From contig CM055107.1 of the NCBI GenBank assembly GCA_029204225.1, positions 17,692,551 through 17,756,550 of the forward strand: a stretch of 64,000 nt of DNA, in the 5' to 3' direction. The notes under the pieces were generated by a model. It was not told the DNA's origin. It searched no databases and saw nothing but the letters and a program-made list of their open reading frames with translations. The translations under genes were made by a program, and so were the position numbers. The DNA comes from Diphasiastrum complanatum. Lineage: Eukaryota; Streptophyta; Lycopodiopsida; Lycopodiales; Lycopodiaceae. This document shows positions 1 through 14,589 of this stretch, piece by piece; position 1 is the stretch's first letter; each line of letters starts with the position of its first letter.

Positions 1-635
1 TTAAACCTAGAATATTTCTTTTTGCATAAATGGATTTTGATAGAATGGTAGTTTCTGTCACGCGGGTTGAAAATATTTGAAGGAAAAGTCCTGTTTGTAA
101 TTGAGTGTATCCTTTTGTGGCACTTATTACTGACTTTTTCATGTGTTTGGATATTTTCATATACCATCTTTCCAGTTAACTTTTATTGAAATTGATAATT
201 TCTTTAAAATGAGGGGTGAAGTGATGGGATAAAATTCTATTTGGGAATCTGTGGGTTGCATAGTTTTCGGAAGAGAACCAGTTGTGGTATAGAAATGAGA
301 TTTGGTTTGAAAGTAATTTCAGATAGATTTAGAGTAAGATACCTAATTGGAACTTTTCGAATAAGAGAAATTCTCTAGGGATTGTGTGGACAATCTGGAA
401 CTAGAACATGTTTGATATTTGAATAATTATCTATAAGTAGTACAGTGAATGGTCAAAGGTTGCTAATTCCATTTTGATTGGAATAGAAGTAAGTTTCAAT
501 TATTTATGGCCTTTGTGTGTGCATGTTTGTGGATTGGGAGAGATTACTTTGCTGAGAGGAGATGGTGGAGGAGGAAATTTAGCACATGTTCTGTTTGCAA
601 AAAAGCATGTGATTCATATTCCTTTTCCCGGCTCA

Positions 636-637
<2 letters not shown>
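1..637. other. Intergenic DNA upstream of SURF2
   Basis: I see no gene here. The stretch at about 360-500 is related to the stretch at about 29800-29940, in the same orientation: both share a run containing GAGAAATTCTCTAG, then a similar AAC...CTAGAACTAGAA segment and an AATTCCAATTTTG-like segment. This marks an old dispersed repeat, probably a piece of a retroelement, but no coding region identifies the family. Confidence 0.4.

Positions 638-679
<42 letters not shown>
638..679. repeat. (GA)n microsatellite
   Basis: About 20 uninterrupted GA units lie about 500 bp upstream of the SURF2 start codon. Short open frames across it are only runs of Glu-Arg and are not genes. Confidence 0.95.
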
Positions 680-681
<2 letters not shown>

Positions 682-975
682 TGAGTTGAGAGAGAGATGG
701 CTGGGCCACATGGAGGTAGGAGAGAATCTTTAAAAAATATTATTTCTTACCTCCGAAGGTTGGCAACCTCAAGAGGTTAAAAAGTCAACCTTTGCAAGTA
801 GGCAAGCCTTTGGAAGTAGCCTATTCTAACTAGCAGAAATATGCCCAATCACATGGCACATAGGTCGAAGGTAACACTCTATCTTTGACATGTGGCTTAT
901 CCTTACATTTTTGAACGTTGCCGATGATGCCACCAAAGCAACCTTCGTCATGTGGTGCACCTAAGAGCGGGGGAG

Positions 976-1099
976 AGAGGATTTTAGAAAATTTAAGGTA
1001 GGAGAGAGAGGATTTTAGAAAATTTAAGGTTTTTAAGGTTAGGGTTTGTAGATGAAAAATAGCAATTATGTGAGTGAAAAATAGGAATAATGTGCGTGC

Positions 1100-1140
<41 letters not shown>

Positions 1141-1177
1141 AGAAATTGTAGGTGAGAGAGAAGGAGAGGAGAAATAG
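976..1177 (+). promoter_or_regulatory. SURF2 proximal promoter / 5' leader with GAGA tract
   Basis: The 200 bp before the SURF2 start hold two tandem copies of a block of about 32 bp containing GGATTTTAGAAAATTTAAGG (about 980-1030). They also hold a (GA)n tract of about 35 bp at 1103-1137, ending 40 bp before the ATG. GA tracts in plant promoters and leaders are known binding sites for BBR/BPC proteins. That this tract works that way here is inference. No convincing TATA box was seen, which would fit a housekeeping gene. Confidence 0.45.
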
Positions 1178-2704
1178 ATGGCGAGGCGGGGCGAGGAGGA
1201 TTGTGGGCAGAAGAGTGATGAGAAGAAGAAGCTGAACATGCTCATAGGGGAACCCACCTTCGAGGCCATTGGCAAAGGCAGGGTGAGATGCGTGGAAACT
1301 GGTCACGAGATGCCACAGGATCAAGCTCCAGCTTATGGCACCTCCAAGAAATGCCTTGAAGCGCTTTTTGATCGGGCGCTTGCGCAAAGGCGGCCTCCTC
1401 TCAACTTCTTCTTGCAGAGTCCCGATGCCAGGCAAGATTGTACTGTCTCTTTTTTAATTCTGATGATAACTCTTTCCGTTGCAGTTGGCGGAAACACTTG
1501 GACATCTTTAATTCATGTTGTTAATTATGCACCAAAAATCGCCAGTTCAAATTGCTGAATGAAGGGTTCGGTGAGCCAGACTTCGTTCTTGATTTTCTTA
1601 TCGATTCTAGTGATTTCTGGTAAGATTTGATCCAAACTTGAGCTTATCTATGATGATTCACTTTTTTCTGCAGTAAAGGATTCTCTCAAAGGTTTTGAAC
1701 TAAGATCAAAATTCATTCCATGTTGGAAAGGTCTCTTTCGTAAAATGTGCCTGCCTGATATGACGTAGAAGTCCATAATGAGAAATGTAAGTGCTCACAA
1801 AGATTTTCTACTGCCAGTGTATTTGTTTGATTCATTTGGTGAATTAGTGCTGTAACTTCTACATCAACCTTTACCACCATGAAAGGTCACTAGAAAGACC
1901 ATTCTCCTATTCATTACAAGCAGAGTGTTTTGAACAAACACTTCATTATCTGAAAGTTTTTATATCCAATTGATCCTTTATTGATTCGAGAATACTTGAG
2001 TGGTCAATTAGACTTATTGATAACTGTCAATACTTCTCCAAAGTTCTTATTTTTGCTAGTTGTGAAAGTGTTAATAGTTTTACAAAGGAGTTTTGTTTTT
2101 GTGGATGCTAGAAGAGCCATTAACCTTCTATAGGGATGCATTGTGTCGTTTTGCTTTAGTTCTCCAGTTCAGTTGTGGGCAAAGCCATGTAGTTATCCTT
2201 ACAATTGTCTACGGAGTACAATTTAATCTACTTGGTTTTTTCTGTCTTGCTAACCTCTATCACGGCTGAGTTTGCTCTTGACCTGTGAAGAAGTGATAGC
2301 AAGTAAAGCATGCAGGTATTCTCACGTGTTAAAAAGATAATGCATACAAATCTTTTTGCAAGTGACGAGCTCCTACTTTGGGCGTTGATGGCATGAGCAA
2401 GGGTGTCTTAACATAGTCTTTGCATTCCACATAAGTCAGTGGCCTATGATTTTGTTGTCGACTCCATTATTATAGAGTTTTGCATTAGTTGAATCTTATT
2501 CTATCACAAAATTTGAGGATGAGCATTGGTATATTGTTCAACATAGTGCAATGTTCCGAACTGACTTAATTGTTTCAAAGAAGTTAGTGTTACTCAATAG
2601 CTTTTGTAAGCATTGACTATGCAATTGCTAGTTCCAACAATAATGTATCTATTTGCTACTTTTGTCATTCACTTTGGGAGCATTATTAAGCATTGAGAGA
2701 GAGA

Positions 2705-2758
<54 letters not shown>

Positions 2759-5700
2759 AAGAAAGAAAAGAAGCTTTATTAATGTCTTTTCCATGCCAAA
2801 AGGCATATAAGACTAATGAAGTACATGTCATGTATGTGGTAACCATGGGAGCGTATAAAAACGTCTCCAAACTGTAATAAAGAAAACATCTAGTGCAAAC
2901 TAAAATAGACATGTATGCGAGAGCGTGCATAATAATCATATGTATCTAGGGTAAGATGTCAAGGCTGTGCTGCTGTTGATGTGCTGATGCTGTAAAAAGA
3001 TGTAATGCGAGCCACAGAATGGGAAAGCATTGGAGGTTGCCGGTGGCATTTGTGAGAATGAGCACGTGCATGTGTAATAGTAGTAGTACGCCTCTGCGTA
3101 AAATGTCTAGTAATCCTGGTGGTAACATGATGGTGGGAGGTACATTGTCTCTGATCTCTATGAGCATGAGAGCGGCCATCATCCTCGTCGTCGTCATCAT
3201 CATAATAGTTTGGACATCTCGTGTACCATCAGAGCAACACACCGTGGGTCCTCATAAGCTATGAGGCAATTATATCGCCCTCTGATCTCATAATATTCAG
3301 GGCACCTAAATATAAAGTGCTCCTCAGACTCCACCTCACCTAGAGAGAGAGAAAGCTTTATTAATGTCTTTTCCATGCCAAAAGTCATATAAAACTAGTA
3401 AATGTACATGTCAAGTATGTGGTAACAATGGGAGCGTATGAAATGTCTCCAAAACGGTAACAGAAATAACAAATCTAAAACTATGAACTGAAATAGATGT
3501 GATGATATATGAAACATGTGGGAGCATGTATACTGCTAAAAGTCATGAGTGGGGTATGACACTATCATCCAATCCTGTCCTGCTGATGCTATAAAAGGAT
3601 GTAATACGGGCCACATGGAGGGCCACTGGTGGTCGCTGATGTTATCTAGGAGGGTGAAGAAGTTTCCTCGTGATAAGTCGAGTAGCTCGTGCTGCAACAT
3701 GGGTATGTGTGGGACGCTGTCTCCGATCTCTGTGGGCAGGTAAGTCATTAACACCATCATCATCATCATCAAATACTAGGTCTCGTCCTCTCCTCCTGGA
3801 GAAGAAAGAAGTGATCTGAGGCTGAGAAACATGACTCTGCTGGGCTGTTTGACACAAGTCCTGTCGGAGTATAAACATCTCTCGTATCATGAGTGCAGCG
3901 CATCGGGAGTCCTCATAGGCTAGGAGGGATCGTAGGGTGACAGGTGTGTTACGGAACAAACAATGGTATCTCCCTCTGATCTCGTAATACACCGGGCACC
4001 TAAAGATAAAGTGCTCTTGTGACTCCACCTCATCCAAGGAGCATCGTTGACAACAAGTCAAAAACTAGAACTACATAATGTCTAAATCTAATTTGGGAGA
4101 AAACATCTTCTAGATAATACAAGATAAAAGATACAAGATGGTGCATAGACCATATGTTGCAGATGACATACAAGAGAGCGTATAAAATGTCTCCAAATAA
4201 CAAGTCAAAAACTAGAACTACATAATGTCTAAATCTAATTTGGGAGAAAATAGCATCTTCTAGATAATACAAGATGGTGCATAGACCCTATCTTGTATAT
4301 GACATTATACATATGTGAACTCTCAGTCAAGGCGGCTAAAGAAAGCCGTGATGTGAGATCCTGATGACATCCTAGTAGGAGGAATCAATATCACTACAAA
4401 CAAAGAACGTTGGGGATGTCTCTATCTGTCTTTGAATCTGGCTAGCATGTGACCTCAGACTGTGTGCACTCGTAGTATGTTTGGATGCTCTAACTATAGG
4501 AGGATGTTGTGTTGTACGTTGTTTTTAATTTTTATGACGATCATATGTAAGAGTGCTATCACCAGCAATATGGTACTTGTAGAAAAGCTCAAGTCTTACA
4601 ACCTCTGGTCGTGGAATTGAGTTGAAAACTTTCTTGAAGTTCACAAAGCAACAATGAAATTTCTCACGTCTATACCTAGCCTGCTCAATAATGAACCGGA
4701 GGGTAATGATATGATCTATGGTGGAGTAATGTGACTTGAAACTACCTAACGCACAACATAAAGTCTCCAACTTTCTGCCTCCATACTGACGCTAGATTGA
4801 AGGATAGTGCTCAGAGTTTGCAATGACATGCCCGATCACGATGGTACAATAATTATTTGGCCTTATGCAATCACTACTCTTATGAATGGGATGGATAATA
4901 TTCGTGCACTGGGAAGAGGGGAAACCAGTAATAATTGCTTGATTAAGGAGGCCATCAAGTAGGGTCGCAAGTGTATCATGGCATGGGTGAGCACCTCTGA
5001 TTCTAAGTTCTTAGCGTCATGTGCTTGACTTGTGCTCATCTTTTTAATGGCCACAAGAACCATGTCGGGGGTAAAGAATGAGAACTTAGAGGGACAGGTG
5101 GAGATGACAATTGGCGTGTCGGTAGGGATAGCGTACAAGGTGGTAGCATGGTTAGTCAAATTATGAAGATCAATCGATAAGGGGGGTGGAGAATGAGGAG
5201 TGAACTCATGCCAAAAAGCACCAATGGAGGAACTAAAGAGAAGCTTAATATGTCTTCTACCTTCGTTTGATTCATATGTGTGCTTTTTAGTTCAAAGAAT
5301 ACGGTGACAAGTACGTCTAACATCATGAAGGAGATGGGGTGATTGATTTTGCGCATGGATCACTTGCTAGTGGTGATGGTCATAGTCGTACCAGGGTTTG
5401 CTTAATAAATCTAGGTGGAGGATTTAGGTCGAGGCTGATGGGAAGGCAAGGGAGACAACTTCACGTCGAGCAATAGTAAGAAAAGTGGCATGAGACTCCA
5501 AGGGAACATCATGAGGAAAATAATGGAGCAGGGTTGTGAGAGATTCTCGATCAAGATAAATTAAGGTTTGATCAAAAGTGTATTTTGGTGCATGGCTAGG
5601 GGTAGGAGTGGGGTATGTGGTGGGGTATATGACGTGTCCAAGACAAAAGAAAGGCATCAATGGTTTGATAAGGTGGTGGAAGAGATGAAACGTATGAACG

Positions 5701-8700
5701 AGGGCGACCCCATGAGATGATCCACCACACTATGGCCACCATTGTCAGGGTGACGACTAAAACCTCCAGAGACTGGCCAATACACTTAGCCATTAGAAAT
5801 GGCTAACTCATGGGCTTCTCCAAAGTGAAGCACGTGTTCACAATCCGTTGTGACTAGTCCCAGCTCATCAACTGAAATCCTGGTGATACCCATATCCTCA
5901 TCATCGATAGTTGGTATGCGAAATAAATCGATAGCGTGAAACGACATTTGACTAGTAGTTTTGGCATCAAAATCGTCATTCAATTGTACTTGTCCTCTCT
6001 ATAAGTAGCGAATATATCTGGTGATACATTGGCATAGGGAAAATCAACATAATCAACAAAAGAGGTCTTAGGAGAACCTGAACCATAATCACCAGAAGAA
6101 GCCATATAATAATGAATACAATGTTTAAAGGAGGTCAGGGGCAAAGAATGTAAATAGAACGTTTATGACCTCAAGTACGGCTGCAAACGCTGTTTTCTAG
6201 CTGTTTTTGGGCCTTTTTCAAGGTTTGCCTTGGAAAAATAGTAAAACTTTCAAGTTTTTAGGCCGTTTTTGGTCTTTTTAAGTTTTGAGACCATCTTTGG
6301 GCCATTTCCAAGCATTTTTGGGATATCTGAAGCTCTAATTTTGTAGTTAAAAATTTGTTCATGTCAAAAAGTTGACATGGTAATGATGTGGCTTATTCAT
6401 TCATATGTGTATTAGTGTTCCCATTTTTGGGTGTTGTATTGATTCTATTGAAAACATTTTTGTATTTTGGTAACTATGACCTGAACCTTTGCCACTAGCT
6501 AATCATGTCTCTACTCTATATATCGAATTTCATATGAACGCAGGAAACTTAGGTGAACTTCTCTCACAACTCTCATGTGTCTCAATGAACAATAGTGTAA
6601 CCCCCTGTGTAAACCCCCTGCCGTGGATGATGAGTGAATCCCAATACAATTTGAAACTCCCATTTGCAGCTTATGTGGAGTGGGATCCAAGGAGCTCCCA
6701 TGACCCACTTGCCTCTTTCTTTTTGCCATCAATGTATTTCACATGCCCATCTATGTGAATGGTATTTTGCCCTATTCACAAGCCTCTTGGAAGCCTTTCC
6801 ATCTCTCTTCAACTTGTTTATAAGTAAGCTAAAAATCCAACTAGACAATAGTTTCGTTCAATTTGGCTTTAAGATGCAACATTTATTTTCTTTCCTCTAA
6901 AGATGTGAAACAGATTATGAGAGTGGCATTGTCTTTTTTGTTTTCCAAGCACGATCCATCCCTTTGCTATTATGACCAAGTGTAGTGTCTAAGAAACTGC
7001 GAGCTTCTTGCATTGCATCTTGGGTATTGGAAATACCCCTAACCCTCACATTGAATGCTTTTTGTGTTCTCCTAATTTCTCTTTGGAAAGAATAGGAACA
7101 ATAAAACTGGTCATATGTGGGAGAGTCTTACCATCGTCGCTTTTGAAAAATGAGGCCCACGGCCCACGTCCTAGTAGTTTCTTTGTGTTGGACCAGCACT
7201 TGTTCCAACTCTTGGATCTTTGATACTGTTTGTTGATTATTTTCATCTCTAACTCGCTTGACTGATTGTGCACCTTTGATTTTGGAGATTTCATTTCATA
7301 GGCTAGGAAATCTTTAAAGGCTTTAGTTGAAAAATGGACCTTAGAAGAATGGTAAGGAGGGGAAACAATGGGGGTGTTAGATTCAGTTGGAGACATGCTG
7401 GAAGAGGGTGAGGGTCAGAAGCATATAGGGTTATAGATTGATCAGTTAGGGCACAAGTATCGAGGGCAGTTGTTTGTTGTGCAGGCAACAAGCCTGCCAT
7501 GCATGGGAGCAGATGAGAAAGAGGGGGTCCTAACCTCCTCTATTTTCGGTCACCATGTGGGTGGAGGAGAGAGATGGTGGGCGTTAGAAAATCCTAGACA
7601 TAGCATAACAGGTTGTAAAAAAGCTGCATGAAATCTTACAGTACAAAGTACAAATTAACGAGGCAAGTGTCAAGATGCTCAGCTATTACCTGCCACCATC
7701 CCACATGACAAAACCGCACGAGTTAGTACTGTGAGGAAGACAGGTGTCGTAACTGAGCATCAGTTGTTATCCATGTCCAAAACTAGACTCATCACATGAT
7801 AGCTTGGATAGCAAAATACATAACATAGTCCAATCTTTCCTACCAACAGTTCAAATATAGCAATACGTATTGCCCTAACGCAACCGTATTAGGGTATACA
7901 CCATACTGAGGCAAGAAATCGTATTCTACATGCTTTAATACATTAAAATGAAAAAAACCAAATTCCTCTATCAATAGCATAATGGGTTTGATCTCTTCAT
8001 AGTCGTCGAGTATCAAGGCAAATCCGTGCCATACTGACCTCTTAGTCCTCATGTGAACACATGAGCGTCTATATGCTATGATAAGTAGTTAGGGCAGATC
8101 CGTGCCATACCAACTACCCGAGATTTCCAACCCATATATGAGAATGCAGTCTGCAATGTCAGCCTAACATAGCACAATGCATTGTATTTTTACTTTGCAA
8201 AAACAACAGCTACAATATAAGCACACGTTGGTTCGTTTATCAAGTCGATAACAAAAGTAACTAAAGTAAGTAATTATCTCTACATTCATATATCCTTCAA
8301 GCAATCCATCTTTACGTTTAATTGGTTTAACCGAAAGCTCTTTAGAGGTAGCGTATTGGTTTGTAAGAGATGGTTATTAAGATGTGTGTCGGCCGAAATA
8401 ACAATTGTATGCTGTAGAATTTACCTCATCATCAGAATGCAAGAATGTGCTAAGTGTAATACCTGAATTCGTGGTGAAGCCATATCTTGAGTATTAGCCA
8501 TCCCTCACTTAGTAGTGTATCTCGTCTATCATCATTCGTTCATCGTCAAAGGATGTCTATATGCCATGTATACGTAATGCAGAAGCTTGCAAGCTTTATC
8601 TTAATGGAGACACTCCGATCACACAGCCAATACCTTTATAAATTAAACAACAAAGTGAAAGTGATTTTCAATCGCTTCAACTCATCCTACAAGCAAGTAT

Positions 8701-9588
8701 TTTCATATAGTTATTTCAAAAAACACATGTATAGATCATTTATATATTGTGGAAGGAAATGCACTCAATATGTCGTTGGAAAACAACAGTAGATCGCATC
8801 TCTTCCTTTTTGGAAGCGCGTTCCACAAAGTATGAATGTATACGCAACTAGTGTGGATACAATAAGTCTTACGGTGGTGTGAATACCTCTTCAAGAGTGC
8901 GATTGAGTTCCGCTGTCCAGCGCACTATGGAATGATGTGAATCGTGCCCTACCAGCAGATCTTGTGTTGTCTTGTAGATCATACAACGTGGGTGATCAGT
9001 GTCTACATTCACTTTGTTTCTCATCGCTGCGAGACAACGTTTTTACTACGAAAAAACTTGAACACTATCATAGCAATATTAGCTTGCTGCTAGTAGGCAG
9101 ATCGCGGCCCAGCGTGGATTCATACATGAGAAATGTGGTACGTTTGTATCCAATTATTGCCAACAGGTAGTAGCTATCCCAGTGATGGGCTGTAAGGTGA
9201 ATCAACCACCTGATTTTCCACACCTGTAGGGTGTTGTGTGGTATGATGAAGCACGCTATGTAGTGGAATGAAGAATGTGAAAGAGATAAAGATGACAAAG
9301 AAGAAGGAGAGAGAGCATGAGTGTTGTGGAGAAGTTGATACATTAACCCTCCATTTATAGCTTTCTAAGGTGGAAAATAGGGTTTGCTACACATCGTTAG
9401 ATTATACTACCGTTAGGTGTCATGATCCTATCATTCTATGTATAGTTTGTGGAACAAGTCTTCCCGAAACCCAAGAAGACCCTTTAAGTAAGAATGTATT
9501 TAGTTTGCAAAAAGGTTTTTTCAACATGGCTTACTAGTACAATAATAACGAAGTCATCTTGAGCGGTAAATTGCATTGAACAGAGTTC

Positions 9589-9643
<55 letters not shown>

Positions 9644-11901
9644 AGAAGAAAGAAGAAAGCTTTATTAATGTCTTTTCCATGCCAAAAGGCATATAAGACT
9701 AAGGAAATACATGTCAAGTATGTGGTAACCGTGGAGCGTATAAACGCCTCCAAATACTGTAATAAAAAAAAAAAAGGAAACATCTAGTACAAGTTAAGAT
9801 AACTACATAAATGATAATGTCTATGCATGGTAGTCAAATGTGTCCACGTCAACATGCCAGGTCTGAGGAAGTGCAGGAGCCCACTGACGTCGCCTGTGAA
9901 TAGGAGCATGTATAGTGTGTCTCTGTATAAGAGGTCTAGTAGGGCATGTAACTCTCGTGACCGCCTGAGGCTAGGTGATGCATCGTCTCTGCATCCTAGG
10001 TCTGGGAATGTCGTCGCAATCGCTGTTAGTCATGTCTGCATCAGGACGTGATCTCCGGCAAGAGAAGAAGGATGTAATCTGAGACTGTGTCTGGATAGGT
10101 GTGCTGAGCTGTCTGACATAGGTCCTGACGTAGGAGGGACATCTCACGTATCATAAGTGCCACACATCTAGGGTCCTCATATGAGATGAGGGACCGTAAT
10201 GTAACTGGTGTCTGACGAAAAAGGCAATGATATCGCCCTCTGATCTTGTAGTAAACTGGACATGTGAAAAGGAAATGCTCCTCTATCTCAACCATAGATA
10301 ATGAACATAACTGACAAAACCGCTCCTCACGTGGGGTACCCTGGAAGCGTCCAGTCTCAATCGCCAACTGGTGAGAGGACACTCGGAACTGGCCCAAAAT
10401 AAATCGGAGCCCATGAGATAGTCCTGAGGTGAGATAGTGTGGCCAAACTGGAAATCCAACTGTGTCTAGCTCCAGAAAGTGTGTCCTGTAATAGTCGGGT
10501 TTGACCCCAAGCTGTCCTTGCCATGTTCGGCTCAGGTATGCTCTATAGAGAAAGCGTCTGATATACTCATGGGTGCTCGATGGAAGGTCTGTGATAGAAA
10601 TCCCAAGTGTATCCAGTATCTAGGAGGCCTGAGAGAACCATGATAGTCGATGCCCCTGATCATAAAGGTCTCGCGAGGAGGCAAGTGCCGTCTGTGTGTA
10701 TCTCTGCTCATCTGTGGGTAACGTCATTGAATATATAGAATAGGCTGGAAGATGGCGGATAGCTGAATGGGAGGGACCACAAACTCTGTCAGGATAATCT
10801 GATGTGGGACAGATGGTTTAGCTCGTATCATCCGAGATAGCATGAGAACCTGCAATCGTGAAAGACTGGCCCAATCCGAAGATGTAAGACCCGCACACCA
10901 TACCTCTGCTGCATATAGGGCTGTGGGAGTAACGAGAGTATCAAAAAGCTGACATTTACTCGGGGCATCCCGAATAAACCGTCTAAAACAAAAGCGCTCT
11001 AACTGGACAAGGGAGGTACATCAAGACAAATGGAAACCAAATGGAACGATGCTATCAAACAGAGCAAAAAAGATTTAACTAAGAAGAGAATAATGACCAC
11101 GATTATATGGTACGCAGACCATTTACAAGTTCAACTGGATATCTCTTCAATTCTCTAGCTCAGACTCTAACTATGATCAATCTTGGATGTCAAAATTTTA
11201 TTAACTATAGGCGTACGATCTACAAATCTAATAGCACCATCACGGTGGATGAGTCGCTTCCTAGTAGACAGAGCTTCTTGTCTTCCTTTCTTGCGTTCTT
11301 GGAATTGGATGAAGGTCAAATCTTTGTCCACTTTGGCATTCTGCAATTTAGATCTGTGAAACACCAAGGTGAAGCGGATAACAAGAGTATTTGGGTCCTC
11401 CTTAGGCCGCCATTCAGTTTCCATACCAGTGAGTGGAGAGACTGTGTTACTTTCACACTCTTGTTGTCCACTTCACCTCAGTGTCTCACCAACTAAAGCT
11501 CTGGGGAAAACATCTAAATTGCAGAATATCAAAATCTTTTTGGATGAAGATTTGACCTTCATCCAAGTCCAAGAACGCAAGAAAGCAAGACAAGAAGCTC
11601 TATCTACTAGCAAGCGACTCATCTGCCGTGATGGTGCTATCATATTTGTATATCATAAGCCTATAGTTAATAAAAGTTTGATATCTAAGATTCATTTGAG
11701 TTAGAGTCTAAGTTAGAAAATTGAGAGACTTCCAGTTTTACTTGTAAATGGTCTTCGTACCCTATAATCCTAGTCGTTATTCTCTTCTTAGTTAGATCTT
11801 TTCAATTCTATTTGATGGCATCGTTTCGTTTGATTTCCATCCGTTTTGATGTACTATTTAACTTATATGCCTTTGGCATGGAAAAGACATTAATGAAGCT
11901 T

Positions 11902-11962
<61 letters not shown>

Positions 11963-14532
11963 CCAGAGAGGGCTTACAGAGACAGCTGGATTGTTTACAC
12001 ACCTTTTGTACCTAGTGGGGTTTAGGGGAACCTCTCGAAGACCAAAATCACGGTCTTTAATACCTCTCGAGCTTTCATGCAGCGTCAGGAGCTTACCTTT
12101 GATGGACAGCCTCTAGAGGTGGTTTCTTCATATACTTACCTTGGGGTGCTCTTTACTGGTCCTACTTTCAGTATGAGACAGGCTGCTACTTTTAGACTCG
12201 GGAAGGGTCATGATTCTCTGGTCCAGTTGGAGAGATTCTGCTTCCGTAAGTCTATTCGGGATGCTCGGAGTAAGTGCAGACTTTTTGACACCATCGTCAC
12301 CCCCTCAGCCATGTATGCAGCAGAGATATGGTGTACAGGCCCTCTCCTCCTCACATTGGGCCAGCATTTCACGCTTACAAGCCACCATGTTAGCTTGCAT
12401 GATTCGGGCAAAACCCTCTGTTCCACATGAGATCATTCTTGCAGAGTTTGCCACTCCCCCATCTAGATAGAGGCAGCCTTCCAGCTTATCACGTAGCTCA
12501 GGCACTTCCTGATACATAGCAGAGATACACACGGCTTGCACTCATGTCCTCCCACCATCTTCAGGCTCTAGGATACCGGCTGTCATGGTTCTCCCAGGCA
12601 TCACACTTCCTCATGGAGACATTCGGTATCACTGTCACAGATTTCCCATTGGGTACACACCAGTACATTAGACAGTTTTTATACAGAGCATATTGTGACC
12701 GTACTTGGCGACGCCAGTTGGGGGTTAAGCCTAATTACTAGAGCAGGATGTCGCTGAACTTCCAGTTTTACCTTGATATTTGTCTTCAGGACTATCAGAC
12801 GGTCGTCGCTTCATTCTAGGACAGTTCAGAGTCTCCTCGCACCAGCTGGCTATCGAGACTGGCAGATTCTAGGGTACACCACGAGAGGAGAGATTATGCT
12901 AGCTATGCTCTTTACATGAGCTAGAGTCCCAATAGCACTTCATCTTCAGATGCCCCATATATTACGCGATCAGAGGGAGATACCACTGCCTGTCCTGGGA
13001 CATGCCTACTACATTCAGATCAATTATTGCATATGAGGACCCTCGCTGTGTTGCGCTCATGATACAAGAGATGATCTTGTTACGACAGGATATGTACCAG
13101 TTAGCTCACCAGCCACATTCTAGCACTCAGGCTTAGATTACATCATTCTTCTCCTGAACACGACGTGAGTATGGAATGAATAAGAGTCTTTATGCAAACC
13201 AATGAAGTGTAACCCGAATTATTTGATAAAAAAAACCAATTCCTTATGAATTGCAACCTTACCTCCATAACATGATGTAGTTAGATATGAGAGTTCTTAC
13301 CTCAATAGTCGTGGATGCGTACTCTTGTGATGATGCCATGATTCTTCCAAAGAGTACGTTCTTTTAATGTCAAGACAAAAAAAAATTCCGTTTGAGATTT
13401 AGTTGTCCTTCTACAAAAATAACAAGCCTAAACGTCTCTTGGAGTATAGAGTTAAGGTGTTTGCATTCTAGTATAGTATCTCGGTGAGTATTCATTCGTA
13501 GCTTTCGAAAGAACAATATGGTTAGTCCATATAGTGATGATCAAAAGGAGTAGATAGTTGTAGTAGCTTGCGTATAGATGTCATACCTTATTCCAAAGTG
13601 GTGTATGAAAGGTATAAAGAAATGCGAATTGAATAGCCTGGTGTCAACGATACATATGCTGGAAAGAGTGGACAAGTGAGTATACGAGATTCATTCGAAA
13701 CTGAATGCTAAGAGCTAATGAGAATGGTTCGCATTCAAGGAGCAATTCGTTAAGCAAACTATTGATCGTATTCATCAATATGTTTTCAAGAGTAAACAAA
13801 ACAATTCAGTTTCGAATTCACATGTGAACATAAAAAAAATTTCTGGCCTGGCGGCGAACAGTCTGCGGCCACTGGCAGTGATTGTTTGCTGCTGAAAACC
13901 GAGTGAGAAATATTGCTCCATCAGCGACTAACTGTCACTGACAGTCCGCGTTGCAACGTGTAGTAAATCGCAACAGAAATGTATGTGGATAATGCGACTA
14001 GCTGGCGTGCCTCTAGCGGCAACAAAAATTAGCAACACAAATTTAAAATTGCTTGTACTTCAGCGATGGGCTGTAGGGAAGGTATTCATAGCAATTGTTA
14101 GCTAAAACGTGGTGCTAGATCGCTGTGTACCTCAATCAAAAAACATATTTGCTTACAAAAAGCTTGTTATCATAAAAATCCAACAAGGTGGTATGGAGTA
14201 AAAACTTAACAAGTTATGATCATAGTGTTCTTCCAGGAGGGCAAGACCAATTGCTGGGAAGCATAGTTCAACGAAAAGAGGAAGAGAGAAGAAAAGAGAG
14301 CAGGAGAAGAGATGGTGGAGGAAAGGCTAGGCCTTACGTCATGTATAAATAGCCATCATCCCCTCTATTAGGTCAGCAAAGAAAAAGCTTGTAGGGGAAG
14401 CTACCCGGTAGCTTGTAGAAGAAACAAATATTTCTGTTTGTTGGATCATATCTGTCATATCTTGACCGTTGGTTGAGAACCACAGGGAAATGAGAAAAGA
14501 GTTTTTGGTACTAGTGAGAAGGGATAACATTA

Positions 14533-14589
<57 letters not shown>

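Noticed and set aside
830-1435. 201-codon open frame on the - strand opposite SURF2 exon 1
   Set aside because: It is the shadow of SURF2 exon 1 and of the GA tract; no conserved domain, and the + strand carries the recognisable protein.
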